From the NCBI GenBank assembly GCA_963699215.1, contig OY969422.1:372001-436000 (forward strand): a DNA stretch of 64,000 nt, read 5' to 3'. How positions within the stretch are numbered: the stretch's first letter is position 1; every line of letters starts with the position of its first letter. The notes under the pieces were generated by a model. The model made no database searches, had not been told where the DNA came from, and saw only the letters and a program-made list of their open reading frames with translations. Positions 37,671 to 46,987 of this stretch are shown piece after piece. The DNA comes from VRUE01 sp963699215. Its GTDB lineage: Bacteria > Actinomycetota > Thermoleophilia > Solirubrobacterales > 70-9. Made by a program: the position numbers and the translations under genes.

Positions 37671-38024
37671 TTGGCGAATGTTGCCGACGTGCCCCAAACC
37701 TCGAACGCAACGAAGCGGGTGCGCCAGATCGCCAACGTCGAGATCCGCCCGGCGGAGTTCCAGGTGCTGATCGAAGACCGGCGGGTGGGGCTTACCGTGC
37801 GCGAGTTCGAGCTCTTCCTGCTGCTCGCCGAACGGCTCGACGCGGTCGTCCAGCGGCCCGAAATCTACGCGCTGATGTGGGGTGGCGAGATGCCCCGGCG
37901 CGACCGTTCGGTCGACGTGCTGATCCGCAGGGTGCGCGCCAAGCTGGAGCAGGTCGCCCCCGACTGGCGCTACATCCACACCCACTTCGGCATCGGCTAC
38001 CGCTTCAGCCCCGAAGCTATCTGA
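37671..38024 (+). CDS. Stand-alone PhoB/OmpR-type winged-helix regulator
   Basis: The 117-residue protein consists almost only of the OmpR/PhoB DNA-binding domain: VEIRPAEFQVLIEDRRVGLT, REFELFLLLAERLDAVVQRP, RSVDVLIRRVRAKLEQVAPD and IHTHFGIGYRFSP. The usual N-terminal receiver domain with the phosphorylated Asp is absent; only about 20 residues precede the winged helix. No histidine kinase is nearby. It faces pstS across 166 bases, so it is the best candidate regulator of phosphate uptake. The start is uncertain: TTG 37671 is marked and GTG 37689 is possible. Its end overlaps the convergent gene by eight bases. Confidence 0.88.
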   Translation: MANVADVPQTSNATKRVRQIANVEIRPAEFQVLIEDRRVGLTVREFELFLLLAERLDAVVQRPEIYALMWGGEMPRRDRSVDVLIRRVRAKLEQVAPDWRYIHTHFGIGYRFSPEAI

Positions 38025-38745
38025 GCTCGCCCGCCTTTCCCTGCGCGAAGTTGAAGGCGCAGCGGAAGTTCTCCGGCTGACCCACCGGCTTGCCGCCGGC
38101 GAAGCCGCCGTGGTCCTCGTTGTCGTAGACGGTGACGTAGTGGAGCGTTTCCGGCGCCGGATCGGCCGGCAGCGGCGCCGGGTTGGGCTCCCCCGTCTTG
38201 GGGTCGCCGCGCGAGACCTCGCTGACGCCCTGAGAGCCGGCGGCGCGGCCGCCGGAGGCAGTCGTGGTCAGCGAGGCGCTCATCTCACGCCGGTCCTTGA
38301 GCCCGTCGGTAGGGTCGATGTCGGTCGAGGCGGTGACCTCGTTGTCGTCGACCCGGCCGGCCAGCTTGACGTAGGGGGCGGCGCCGATCAGCTGCGCCGC
38401 GGTCGGCAGGTAGCCGCCCAGCTGGGCGCACTTCTCGGTGGCGAAGAAGTAGTCGTTGCGGCCGACCTCGTCCTTTTCGAGCGGGTAAGGGTTGGTCATC
38501 ATGCAGACCGTCCCGAGCTTCACCGTCTCCGGCGAGCAGTGGTCGAAGACCGTCCGCGGCAACACGCTCGCCGGGAACTTCCTCTTGCGATCGAGGCGCA
38601 GGATGCCGAACTTGCGCGGCTTCAGGCTGGCGCCGGGCAGGGCACGCTTGGCGATCGATTCGCCCGCGCCCGAGAGCACGAAGGCGCCCAGGGCGAGGGC
38701 GAGGGCCGCCCAGGCGACGATGCCGACGGTACGGGGATTGGTCAT
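38017..38745 (-). CDS. Secreted/anchored protein with lectin-like or FGE-like fold, unknown role
   Basis: The 242-residue protein has an N-terminal hydrophobic segment (residues 7-27, VGIVAWAALALALGAFVLSG) as signal or anchor. The rest includes CMMTNPYPLEKDEVGRNDYF and EKCAQLGGYLPTAAQLIGAA, which resembles the start and the GxRLPTxAEWE stretch of formylglycine-generating/C-type-lectin-like domains, but the catalytic cysteines of real FGE are not recognisable. A Thr/Gly/Pro-rich linker and a cysteine-containing end (ENFRCAFNF) follow. Its ATG overlaps the stop of the large upstream propeller gene, so it is the last gene of the ftsH transcript. Confidence 0.78.
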   Translation of the reverse strand: MTNPRTVGIVAWAALALALGAFVLSGAGESIAKRALPGASLKPRKFGILRLDRKRKFPASVLPRTVFDHCSPETVKLGTVCMMTNPYPLEKDEVGRNDYFFATEKCAQLGGYLPTAAQLIGAAPYVKLAGRVDDNEVTASTDIDPTDGLKDRREMSASLTTTASGGRAAGSQGVSEVSRGDPKTGEPNPAPLPADPAPETLHYVTVYDNEDHGGFAGGKPVGQPENFRCAFNFAQGKAGELR

Positions 38746-41700
38746 CTGCGACTCCTTCGGTTTCGTTCTGCGCGGGTATAAGCGGGGGCCGGCCTGGTGC
38801 GGTTGGGGCGGGCACCGGGCCCACCGCGGACCGAGGCGCCGGCGAGGGCGGCCAACAGGACGAAGGCGAGCAAATAAGGCGGCACGGTCAGGCCGCTCTC
38901 ACGGCCCTCGCGCCCTTCGTAGCGCGAGAAGGCCTGCGATTCCTCGATCGCCGCCTCCTCTTCGCGCTTTTCCTCGACCTGGTAGGTCCGCGCCGGCGCG
39001 CCCCCGGGCGGCAGCGGCCGCACTATCGGCGGCGGCGGGGGCGGCACGATCGCCGGCACGACGGCGGCGAGCGGAGCCCCGATCGGGACGAAGGGATCGA
39101 CCGGCGGGGGCGGCGGGTTGGGAGGCGGTGGTGGTGGAGCGGCCGGCGGTGGAGCGGCCGGCGGGGGCGGGGGCGTGAACTCCACCGGCGGGCTGCCGGC
39201 GGGGGCCGGGGCGGGCGGCGGGGGCGCCGGCGGCGCGGCGACCGCGCTGGCGCGTTTGAAGCGGTCGGGCCGCAGCGGCCGCGTGCCGCAGGGACGCTGC
39301 ACGCTGCCGCCGAGCACGGTCAGCTGTTCGGAGTAGGAGAAGCCGCCGGCGCTGACGGTGACCGTCGTCGTGCCGGCGTTGAACGGGCAGAGCAGCCCCG
39401 AGCGGTTGTCGGTGACGACCTTGTCGTTGGCGTCGAGGAAGGGCTTGCGCAGGTTGCTCGAGGCCGGGTCCTGGCGGACGAAGTCGGCGATGTCGGGGTC
39501 GGAGGAGACGAAGCTGTACTCGGGATCGATCCGGGTCGCGCAGCCGGCGACCAGGCACTGCGCCGGCGGGAAGAGCGTGTAAGGGTCGCCACCGGCGGGC
39601 TCCGGGTTGCCGCTGCCGGCCGATGCCTGACCCCAACGGTCGCCGCCGCGCGGGCGGCGGCCGAGGCCGCGGAAGAGCGCCGGGCGCGAGCGCCGCAGCA
39701 GGGTTCCGTCGGTCGCCTCGAGCGAGAGGTCTTCGATCAGCGGGATCAGCCGCACACTCACCGGCGCGACATTGCCCACCGCGGGGTCGCCGATCTCGAG
39801 CAGCACGATCCCGCTGTCGCCGAAGAGCGCGTCGGCGACCTGCAGGCCGACCGCGCCGGAGATCTGCGAGCGGTAACCCAGCGTGCCGGTGCCGAAGCTG
39901 GGAATCGTCCGCGCCGCCCCAGCCGGGATGCTCATCGCCCGGTTCTCTTCCGGGCGGTCGAAGAGATAGGCCGAAGCGCCGCCGTCGACCAGCGCCCGCG
40001 CGACCTGGTCGCCGTCTTCGGCGACGTTGAGCTTCGGCGTGAAGCTGGTGTTGAGGCTGCGGTTGCCCATGACGACGACCGGGGTCCCCTCGGCGCGGGC
40101 GTCGGCGAGCACCGCTTCCAGCCAGGGCAGCTGCGCCTCGGCCGGGTTCTGGTGCGGATCGCTGGCGGCCAGGGAGCCGAGCGAGTTGTCGATCACCACC
40201 ACCCGCACCTTTCCGCCGGCGCCTTCGCTGTCGAACGCGTAGTGGGTGCGAGCTGCGCCGGGGCTGGGAGCCGCGCCCGGGATGCCGGCGGTCGAGATCC
40301 CCGCCGGTGCCGGGCCAGAGCCGAGCGGAGTCGGAAAGGAGGCGAAGGAGGAGGCAAAGACCGAGGCGCCGGTCCCATTCGAGGCGTCGCCCGAGCCGAG
40401 CGCCGGGAAGACGGGCAGGCCCGGTGCCGAGCCGAGCAGTTCCGCGTAGCGGAGGCCGTCGGCGCCCCCGAGGCCGGTCCTGACCCGGTTGCCGGTGTAG
40501 AGCAGGGCGCGCGGCCCGAAGCCCCCCCGCATCGCCGCCACCGCTCGCACGCCTGCGATCAGGCTGCGGTCGGGGCCCAGCGCCTGCGGGCGCAGCTCGG
40601 CACAGGCGGAGTCGCACTCCGCGTTGCCGGCGACCGCCAACCGGATCGGGCCGGCCGGCATCGGCACCGGCTGCGCAGAGGCGGCGGCGGGAGAGGCGGC
40701 GACACCGGCGCCATAGCGGAAGACCGCAGCCGTTCGAACCCGTTCGCGGATCGCCCGGCCGGTGCCGTTGCGCGCCGAGGAGCCACGGCCGGCGGAGTCG
40801 GAGTTGCCGCTCCATCCGCCCACCGCCCAGCCGTTGCCGGACGAGTCGAGCAGCAACGAGAGGATGGGATCGCTCTTCAGCGGCGTGTCGTCGCTCGAGG
40901 AGGCGAAGGCGGTCCGCTGCTCGTCCTCCCAGCCGTTTGCCGTCTCGCGCAGCAGGTAGCCGTCGCCGGGGAGGGCGAACGGCGGGACGATCGGCGGCGG
41001 CACGGTCGGGTCCGGTTCGGGGAGATCGTCGGAGGGCGGGTAGGAGAGGCGCGGGACGACCGAGACGACCGCGCGCACCGAGCTCCCATCGCGAATGGCG
41101 GCCGCGGCGATCGCGGTCGAGCCGGGGAGCGGCTGGGCGGAGAAGCGCCAGGACGCCCCCGGCCCATCGCGCTCGATCACGATGTCGCGCCCGGCGGCGA
41201 CGGCGCCGCCGTCGGGCAGGCCGGCAACGGCGAAGAGCTGCGGGTTGCCGACACGGACGTCCTCCAGCAGCGCGTGCGCCGAGGCATCCACCCGCCAGCC
41301 GCCGCCGCTGTTGACCAGCAGGTCGCCCCCGGCGGCGACGATCGCCTCGCTGCCGGCGAAGGCGATCGAGGTCAGGTTTGCGCTCTCGAAGCCGGCGGGA
41401 AGCGGTTCGGGGTCCCAGCTCTTGCCGTAGCCGAGCAGCACGCCGCCCTTGCCCACCGCGTAGCCACGATCCGGGTTGGACGGATCGAAGGCAACGTCCA
41501 TCAGGTTGGCTTCGAAGCCGACCGGTACGCCTGGGTCCTGGACCCAGAGGTCGTCGGCCTTGTTCCACTGCCACATCGCCCCCTGGTCGCCTACCACCTG
41601 GGCGCGCGAGGGCTCCGGCCAGGCGACCCCCCGCAGGTTCGCCTTGTTGACGCTGCCGGAGGAGGAGAACAGGAACTCGCGCTTCCAGCCGCGCCCGGGC

Positions 41701-43199
41701 ACGTAGCGGAGAACCCCGCCGCCGGCACCGACCGCGAGGGCGCCGGAGGCGAGCGACCCCGGGGGCGCACCCGGCGCCCCGGTGACGTCGGTGAGCGCCG
41801 CCCGAACCGAGAGCGGCCAAGGCTGCATCCTCGCCGGGGCCGTCTTCGGCGAGATCTCGACCGGTCCCTCCAGCCAGCCCCTGTCGACGCTGGCGAAGGC
41901 GCCGCTGCGGCGGAAGTTGCCGCCGCCGCCCGGCATCCGCTCGAAGGCGCTGCCGTCGAAGCGCAGGTAGGTCCCGCGGCTGCTGGTCTCGGCGCCGCCG
42001 GGATCGAGCGGGTTGGTGACGATGCGCGTTCCGAACGCGCCTCCCGGCCAGGCGAAGCTGCGGTAGCCGCCCTGGCGCGAGAGCTTGACGCCGAGCGAGC
42101 CGTCGCAGAATTCTTTCTCCGCATCGCACCAGGCTCCGGTCACGGTGCCTTTGCCGATGTCGTAGTAGACCGTCACGTCCCGGCCGACGCCTTCGATCGT
42201 CGCGGTCAGGTCGATCCAGAGCCCCTCGGAGGTGACCGTGATCGGTTGCGCCGCGCCGCCAATCGGGGCGACGCCGGCGATCCCTTCGGCGGGCGAATCG
42301 CTGGCGGCGAAGGGCGTGCCGGAGAGCGGCCGCTCGACCCAGAGTGGGCCTTCCGCGGTCGTCGTCCGCTCCAGCAGGACGACGGACTTGCCCAGCGCGT
42401 CCGCGGGCTCGGCCAGCGCCCAGGCGTTGCCGATCCCGGTCGCGTCGATCGCGAGAATGTGGAGCTTCGCCTCCGAGCCGACCGGCACCTCGACCGACTC
42501 GCGCTTCCATTCCGTCCCGTCGAAGTGGATCACGGCATCTGCGACCGAGCGGCCGAGCGGCGCGAAGAGGAGACCGGCGGCACCGCCCTCGTCGAAGGCG
42601 GCGTTGCCAATCGGCCCCAGGCCCTGGTCGCCCGCCAGCGCCTCGGCCGGCGCGTCGCCTTCCGCCGGCAGGAGGACGTCGGACGGGGGAGCGTCGAGCG
42701 CCTGCCAGCTGCCACCGGGATCGCGAGCGATGACCACGACCTGCTCGCCGCTCGGGCGGTTCAGGTCGCGACCGACGAGGACGCCGCCGCCGGCGTGGGT
42801 GATCCGGACCGAGAGCGCGTTCGGGACAGGGCCGCGATAGGGCTGCCCGGCCTCGTCGAGCGGCAGGTCGAAGACCTGCCAGCCGGTGGCGTCGGTGTGG
42901 CGTACGAAGGCGAGCTGCGGGTCGGGCGGGCCGGCGAGCGGCGGCGGGCTGGTGTCGAGTCGTCGCGCCCCCACCCTGACCTCTCCGACGGCGAGCGGAA
43001 GCTGCCGGTACCCCCACGCCTCCCCGGCGACGCCGCCGGGCGAGGCGCCGATCAGGGTCGTGTCCGGGTCGGCGACGCCGAGCAGCGGCAGCGGTCCGAC
43101 CGGCGCGGTCGCGGCGCCGCCGTCGTCGGGCATGGCGATCGCCAGCGCCGCCGCCAGCAGCAGGGCGAAGCCGGCGAGGTGGCCCAGACGCTCCCTCAC
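38742..43199 (-). CDS. Giant secreted beta-propeller protein with degenerate phosphoesterase domain
   Basis: About 1,485 residues long. A signal peptide (LGHLAGFALLLAAALAIAMP) is followed by propeller-like repeats (GYAVGKGGVLLGYGKSW, ASGALAVGAGGGVLRYVPG, AIVAAGGDLLVNSGGGW). Residues about 850-1180 resemble a calcineurin-like phosphoesterase, but metal sites look replaced: AVAGNAECD where GD is expected, LLYTGNRV for GDN, VVMGNRSL for GH. An Ig-like beta domain (TTTVTVSAGGFSYSEQLTVL), a long proline-rich stretch and a C-terminal membrane helix (YLLAFVLLAALAGASV) complete it. GTG at 43199 overlaps the upstream stop (GTGA) once that gene's frame break is corrected. Likely surface-exposed; role unknown. 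Confidence 0.8.
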   Translation of the reverse strand: MRERLGHLAGFALLLAAALAIAMPDDGGAATAPVGPLPLLGVADPDTTLIGASPGGVAGEAWGYRQLPLAVGEVRVGARRLDTSPPPLAGPPDPQLAFVRHTDATGWQVFDLPLDEAGQPYRGPVPNALSVRITHAGGGVLVGRDLNRPSGEQVVVIARDPGGSWQALDAPPSDVLLPAEGDAPAEALAGDQGLGPIGNAAFDEGGAAGLLFAPLGRSVADAVIHFDGTEWKRESVEVPVGSEAKLHILAIDATGIGNAWALAEPADALGKSVVLLERTTTAEGPLWVERPLSGTPFAASDSPAEGIAGVAPIGGAAQPITVTSEGLWIDLTATIEGVGRDVTVYYDIGKGTVTGAWCDAEKEFCDGSLGVKLSRQGGYRSFAWPGGAFGTRIVTNPLDPGGAETSSRGTYLRFDGSAFERMPGGGGNFRRSGAFASVDRGWLEGPVEISPKTAPARMQPWPLSVRAALTDVTGAPGAPPGSLASGALAVGAGGGVLRYVPGRGWKREFLFSSSGSVNKANLRGVAWPEPSRAQVVGDQGAMWQWNKADDLWVQDPGVPVGFEANLMDVAFDPSNPDRGYAVGKGGVLLGYGKSWDPEPLPAGFESANLTSIAFAGSEAIVAAGGDLLVNSGGGWRVDASAHALLEDVRVGNPQLFAVAGLPDGGAVAAGRDIVIERDGPGASWRFSAQPLPGSTAIAAAAIRDGSSVRAVVSVVPRLSYPPSDDLPEPDPTVPPPIVPPFALPGDGYLLRETANGWEDEQRTAFASSSDDTPLKSDPILSLLLDSSGNGWAVGGWSGNSDSAGRGSSARNGTGRAIRERVRTAAVFRYGAGVAASPAAASAQPVPMPAGPIRLAVAGNAECDSACAELRPQALGPDRSLIAGVRAVAAMRGGFGPRALLYTGNRVRTGLGGADGLRYAELLGSAPGLPVFPALGSGDASNGTGASVFASSFASFPTPLGSGPAPAGISTAGIPGAAPSPGAARTHYAFDSEGAGGKVRVVVIDNSLGSLAASDPHQNPAEAQLPWLEAVLADARAEGTPVVVMGNRSLNTSFTPKLNVAEDGDQVARALVDGGASAYLFDRPEENRAMSIPAGAARTIPSFGTGTLGYRSQISGAVGLQVADALFGDSGIVLLEIGDPAVGNVAPVSVRLIPLIEDLSLEATDGTLLRRSRPALFRGLGRRPRGGDRWGQASAGSGNPEPAGGDPYTLFPPAQCLVAGCATRIDPEYSFVSSDPDIADFVRQDPASSNLRKPFLDANDKVVTDNRSGLLCPFNAGTTTVTVSAGGFSYSEQLTVLGGSVQRPCGTRPLRPDRFKRASAVAAPPAPPPPAPAPAGSPPVEFTPPPPPAAPPPAAPPPPPPNPPPPPVDPFVPIGAPLAAVVPAIVPPPPPPIVRPLPPGGAPARTYQVEEKREEEAAIEESQAFSRYEGREGRESGLTVPPYLLAFVLLAALAGASVRGGPGARPNRTRPAPAYTRAERNRRSRR

Positions 43200-44852
43200 C
43201 TGCGCTTGATCTCCCTGGTCCTGAAGGCCAGCCGGGTCGGGATAGCGCTCACGGCTGAGCTTCAGCTCGAGGCTGCGACGGCCCGGCGAGTAGATCCGCG
43301 ACGGCGTGCGGGCGACGGTCCGGCCGCCGCGCTTGGCCAGCAGCCCCACCCTGGCGCGGCGGGTGACAGTGAAGGCGACGATCAGGTGCAGGCCGCGCAG
43401 GCGCGAGCGGATCTTCTTCAGCAGCGGCGGCAACCGCCTCACCTTGCCCCCCGGAGGAGGAGCCGTCGGGTCGGGTTCGAGCTCCGGGGGGGCGAAGAGC
43501 TGCGAGTCGTCGACCGGGAGGCGATCGGGGACGAACTGCTCGGCCGCCTCGTTCGGCCGGAACTCGATCGTTCCCTGGAAGGCGGGGGCGGTGTCGAGCG
43601 GCAGCTGCGTGCCGTCGCTGTAGTGGAAGAGCCAGCCCGCCCAGGTGACCATCCAGCACTCGGTCGCCGACGGGCAGACGACGCGGGCGGCGCTGCCGCG
43701 TCCCGCTCCTGCGGCCGGCAACCGCGTCGTCGAAGTCGTCCCGTCGGCGGCGATCCGCGCCACGACGGCCTTGCTGTTGGTGCTGCGGCGGTCGGCGAAG
43801 GGGACGACCGCGGCGAGCGCTTCGCCCGTGCCGGGGATCGCGGCGACGTCGCCGAGGCGGTCGGTCGGCCCGAAGCTCGCGCCGCTCAGGGTCAGCTCCT
43901 CGAAGACGCCGCCGACCAGCCGCGCCGCCAGCGGGGGCCGCTCGACCGCGCCGCCGGTGCGCCGCGGGTCGGCTTCGTCCGCGGGCGGGCCCGAGGAGGC
44001 AGCACCGCCGCCGACCGCCCAGAGGTCGGTGCCGTCGCTGTCGAGCGCCAGCAGCTCGGTGCCGTCGAGCGGAACCCCGTCCAGCGGCGCCGGCAGGAAG
44101 GGGTCATTGGCGAAGCTCGTCGCGCCCGTCACCAGATGCAGCAGGCGCGGCGGCGTCTCCGGTTCGGCCAGGTCGACCGGCTCGGTCTTGTTCTCGGGCG
44201 CGCGACCGACCAAGGTGCTCTCGAAGAGCGCTCCCTGGTGGAACTGCATGTCGCTGACGCCGCGGCCCTGGGGCCCGTAGACGGTCTCGAGGTCGGTGCC
44301 GTCCCAGTGCAGGTGGAAGGCGCCGATCCGCTCGCCGAGCGCGTCCTGGGAGCCGACCCCGCCGAACCAGCAGTCGTTGGGCCCGTTGCAGGTGGCGGAC
44401 ATCATCTGGCGGAAGGGATCGGCGGCGTCCACCCGGGTGCTCCAAGAACCAACCACCTGGCCGTCCTTGAAGCGACAGAGCGCCAGGCCCGAGCCGCGCC
44501 GCGGCAGGCTCGGTTCGCTCACCACCCAGAACTCGGTCGGGCCCGCCCAGGCGATCCGCGCGGTGTCGCCCGGTCCGCCGCAGACGGTGGCGAGCTGGTG
44601 CCAGCTCCGGCCGTTCCAGCTGTAGATGCCGCGCCGAATCGTGTCGTTGCCCTCGACCGCCAGCAACCCGCGGTTCGGCGCCCAGAACTTCAGGTCCCCC
44701 GGGGAGCCGAGCGGCACCTTGAACGGTGCCCCGGGCGGTGGCGGGGGCTGCTCTAGCCGCCAGATCGGATCGGCCGCCCCGGCCCTGCCGGGGACGAGCG
44801 CCAGCGCTGCCGCGACCAGACCGGCGAGCCCGAGTGTGGTCCTCTTACTCAC
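43196..44852 (-). CDS. Secreted beta-propeller-like protein (frame-disrupted near the end)
   Basis: About 551 residues after correction. A signal peptide (KRTTLGLAGLVAAALALVPG) precedes repeats with the WxGxxEFWVV style (RIAWAGPTEFWVVSEPSLPR, CNGPNDCWFGGVGSQDALG, LLALDSDGTDLWAVGGGA), typical of propeller blades. The C-terminal domain (RRLPPLLKKIRSRLRGLHLI, ARVGLLAKRGGRTVART) is a beta module I have seen at the ends of secreted proteins of this order. One extra base near 43236-43241 shifts the frame; with it removed the protein ends TRLAFRTREIKRR and a TGA that overlaps the next start. Its start overlaps the ftsH end by eight bases. Confidence 0.78.
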
Positions 44853-46884
44853 CTTCCGCCTGGGGCTGGCGATCGAGCTCCTGTGTCGGCTGGTCCGGCC
44901 CGCCTGCGCCGAAGTCGAGCAGGGTCGGCTCGACCGTCGAGAGCACCGCGTCGAGGGCGACGCCGGAGAGCGTCTCCTGCTCGATCAGGGCGTTGGCGGT
45001 CTCGTAGACCGCGCGCCAGTTGGCCCGCAGCACCTCTTCTGCCCGTGCGACCGACTCGCCGACGATCCGCTCGACCTCGCGGTCGATCAGCTCCAGCGTC
45101 GCCGGACCGACCGAGCCCAGCTCCTGCAGCGAGGCGCCGAGGAAGACCTCGCCCTCTTTCTCGCCGATCGTCACCGGGCCGAGCGCCTTCGACATGCCGT
45201 AGGAGGTGACCATCGAGCGGGCCAGCGCGGTCGCGGTGTGCAGATCGTCGTGGACGCCGCTGGAGACGACGCCGAACTCGATCGTCTCGCCGGCGAAGCC
45301 GGCGACGATCGAGATCAGGTGGCGGTGCAGGTCGGGCTCCTGCATCACGATCGCGTCGCGGTCGGTGAGCATGTGGGCGGCGGTGCCGAGCTGGCGCCCG
45401 CGGGCGACGATCGAGAGCTTCTGCGCCGAGACCGTCTGGCCGATCGAGCGGGTGACGACCGCGTGCGACGCCTCGTGGATCGCGATCACCCAGCGCTCCT
45501 CGGCGCTGAGCACGTGGCTCTTGCGTGCCGGACCGGCGACGACCCGGTCGATCGCCTCCTCCAGCGTCGCCTGGTCCATCTCCGCCTCGCCCTCGCGCAC
45601 GGTCAGGAGCGCCGCCTCGTTGATCACGTTGGCCAGCTCGGCGCCGCTGAAGCCGGGGGTCAGCTTGGCGATCTCCTCCAGCGAGGTGCCGGGCGCTAGC
45701 GGCCGGTTGCCGCAGTGCAGGCCGAGGATCTCGAGCCGGCCGTGGACGTCGGGAACGTCGACGGTGACCTGGCGGTCGAAGCGGCCTGGCCGCAGCAGCG
45801 CCGGGTCGAGGACGTCGGGCCGGTTGGTGGCCGCCAGCACGACCAGGCCGGAGTCGCCGCCGAAGCCGTCCATCTCGACCAGCAACGCGTTCAGCGTCTG
45901 CTCGCGCTCGTCGTTGCCCTGGCCGACGCCGGCGCCGCGCTTGCGCCCGGCGGCGTCGAGCTCGTCGATGAAGATCAGGGCCGGGGCCATCTTGCGCGCC
46001 TTGGCGAAGAGGTCGCGGACGCGGGCGGCGCCGACCCCGACCAGCGACTCGACGAAGTCCGAGCCGGAGAGCGAGAAGAAGGTGGCGTCGGCCTCGCCAG
46101 CGGTCGCCTTGGCGAGCAGCGTCTTGCCGGTCCCGGGCGGGCCGACGAGAAGGACCCCCTTGGGCGCCCGGGCGCCGACTTTGGCGTATTTGCCAGGTTC
46201 GGCGAGATAGTCGCGAATCTCGCGCAGCTCGGCCACGGCTTCGCCGGCACCGGCGACATCGTCGAAGGTGGTGCGGTCGGGCGCGTCCGCCTTGCGCTTG
46301 CGCCCCTTGCCGGTGAACTTCGAGAAGCCGGCGAAGGCGCCGGCGCCGGCGTCCTGGCCGAGCCGGGTGAAGAGGACGAAGAGGCAGACAAGGAGCAGGA
46401 TCGGGATCAGGAACTGGACGACGATCTGCTTCGCCGGCTTGTCCCACTGTTGGTCGACTTCGACCACGGCGCCGCTGTCGGCGAGATCGCGCACCATCGC
46501 CGAGGTCTGCGCGTCGGACTCCGGGTAGGCGGCGTAGAGGAGCTGCCCACCCTTGGTCACGAGCAGGACGCGGGCGTCCTGGTCGAGCAGCGTCGCTTCG
46601 CCGATCTCCTTCTGCTCGGCGAGCTTGGAGACGCGGCTGAGCGGGATGCGCTCGCCGCTGGTGCTCGGCTGGATCTGGCCGAGCAGGCTGAAGAAGAGGA
46701 AGGTGAGCACCAGCGAGGCGACGATCAGCATCGTGCTCAGCGGGTCCTTGGCGAACCAGCGCCCGATTGCACCTAGCCGCTCGCCGACCGAGCGGGCCAC
46801 GTCGCGTCCGCTGACCTGGGGGGCGCGCACCGGCATCCGGCCCTTGCCCCTGCGTTCCGCCTTCGTCTCCTGCTGTTTGGTCAT
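44845..46884 (-). CDS. ftsH: ATP-dependent zinc metalloprotease FtsH
   Basis: FtsH pulls out and degrades damaged membrane proteins and unstable regulators. The 679-residue protein has a helix near residues 50-70, an outer domain, a second helix (IVVQFLIPILLLVCLFVLFT), the AAA+ module with Walker A GPPGTGKT (about 247), FIDELDAAGRKRGAGVGQGN with the second region of homology NRPDVLDPALLRPGRFDRQ, and the zinc motif HEASH (about 468-472), where the usual Gly is Ser but both His and the Glu remain. The third ligand is the Asp in SSGVHDDLHTATALA. It is the first gene of a transcript with large secreted proteins. Confidence 0.95.
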   Translation of the reverse strand: MTKQQETKAERRGKGRMPVRAPQVSGRDVARSVGERLGAIGRWFAKDPLSTMLIVASLVLTFLFFSLLGQIQPSTSGERIPLSRVSKLAEQKEIGEATLLDQDARVLLVTKGGQLLYAAYPESDAQTSAMVRDLADSGAVVEVDQQWDKPAKQIVVQFLIPILLLVCLFVLFTRLGQDAGAGAFAGFSKFTGKGRKRKADAPDRTTFDDVAGAGEAVAELREIRDYLAEPGKYAKVGARAPKGVLLVGPPGTGKTLLAKATAGEADATFFSLSGSDFVESLVGVGAARVRDLFAKARKMAPALIFIDELDAAGRKRGAGVGQGNDEREQTLNALLVEMDGFGGDSGLVVLAATNRPDVLDPALLRPGRFDRQVTVDVPDVHGRLEILGLHCGNRPLAPGTSLEEIAKLTPGFSGAELANVINEAALLTVREGEAEMDQATLEEAIDRVVAGPARKSHVLSAEERWVIAIHEASHAVVTRSIGQTVSAQKLSIVARGRQLGTAAHMLTDRDAIVMQEPDLHRHLISIVAGFAGETIEFGVVSSGVHDDLHTATALARSMVTSYGMSKALGPVTIGEKEGEVFLGASLQELGSVGPATLELIDREVERIVGESVARAEEVLRANWRAVYETANALIEQETLSGVALDAVLSTVEPTLLDFGAGGPDQPTQELDRQPQAEGE

Positions 46885-46926
46885 CTGCCCTCTCTGTTCG
46901 TTGTCGTGGTGTGCCCAAACACCGGC

Positions 46927-46961
46927 GCGGCGCCCGGGCTCGCGAGGAGCCCGGGCGCCGC
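46927..46961 (-). terminator. 15-base-stem GC hairpin after the PstS-like gene
   Basis: The arms GCGGCGCCCGGGCTC and its complement pair perfectly around a five-base loop (gcgag). It follows the stop of the PstS-like gene by about 27 bases and precedes ftsH, so it likely separates the two transcripts. No T-run follows. Confidence 0.75.
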
Positions 46962-46987
46962 AGTGCGCCGGCTATGGGCGGGTACGC

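Noticed and set aside
39060..39240. Proline-codon-rich stretch considered as a CRISPR-like or satellite repeat
   Set aside because: The repetition comes from runs of Pro/Ala codons in a surface linker; units are irregular and in frame.
40152..44756. Plus-strand open frame of 1,534 codons
   Set aside because: It is the mirror of the propeller genes and shows only shadow composition without signal peptide or motif.
38742..44852. A single 2,036-residue fused secreted protein
   Set aside because: The joint reads as out-of-frame sequence (DPAGLQDQGDQAQVRERL), while a one-base correction gives a natural end and a GTG start with a signal peptide; two genes fit better.
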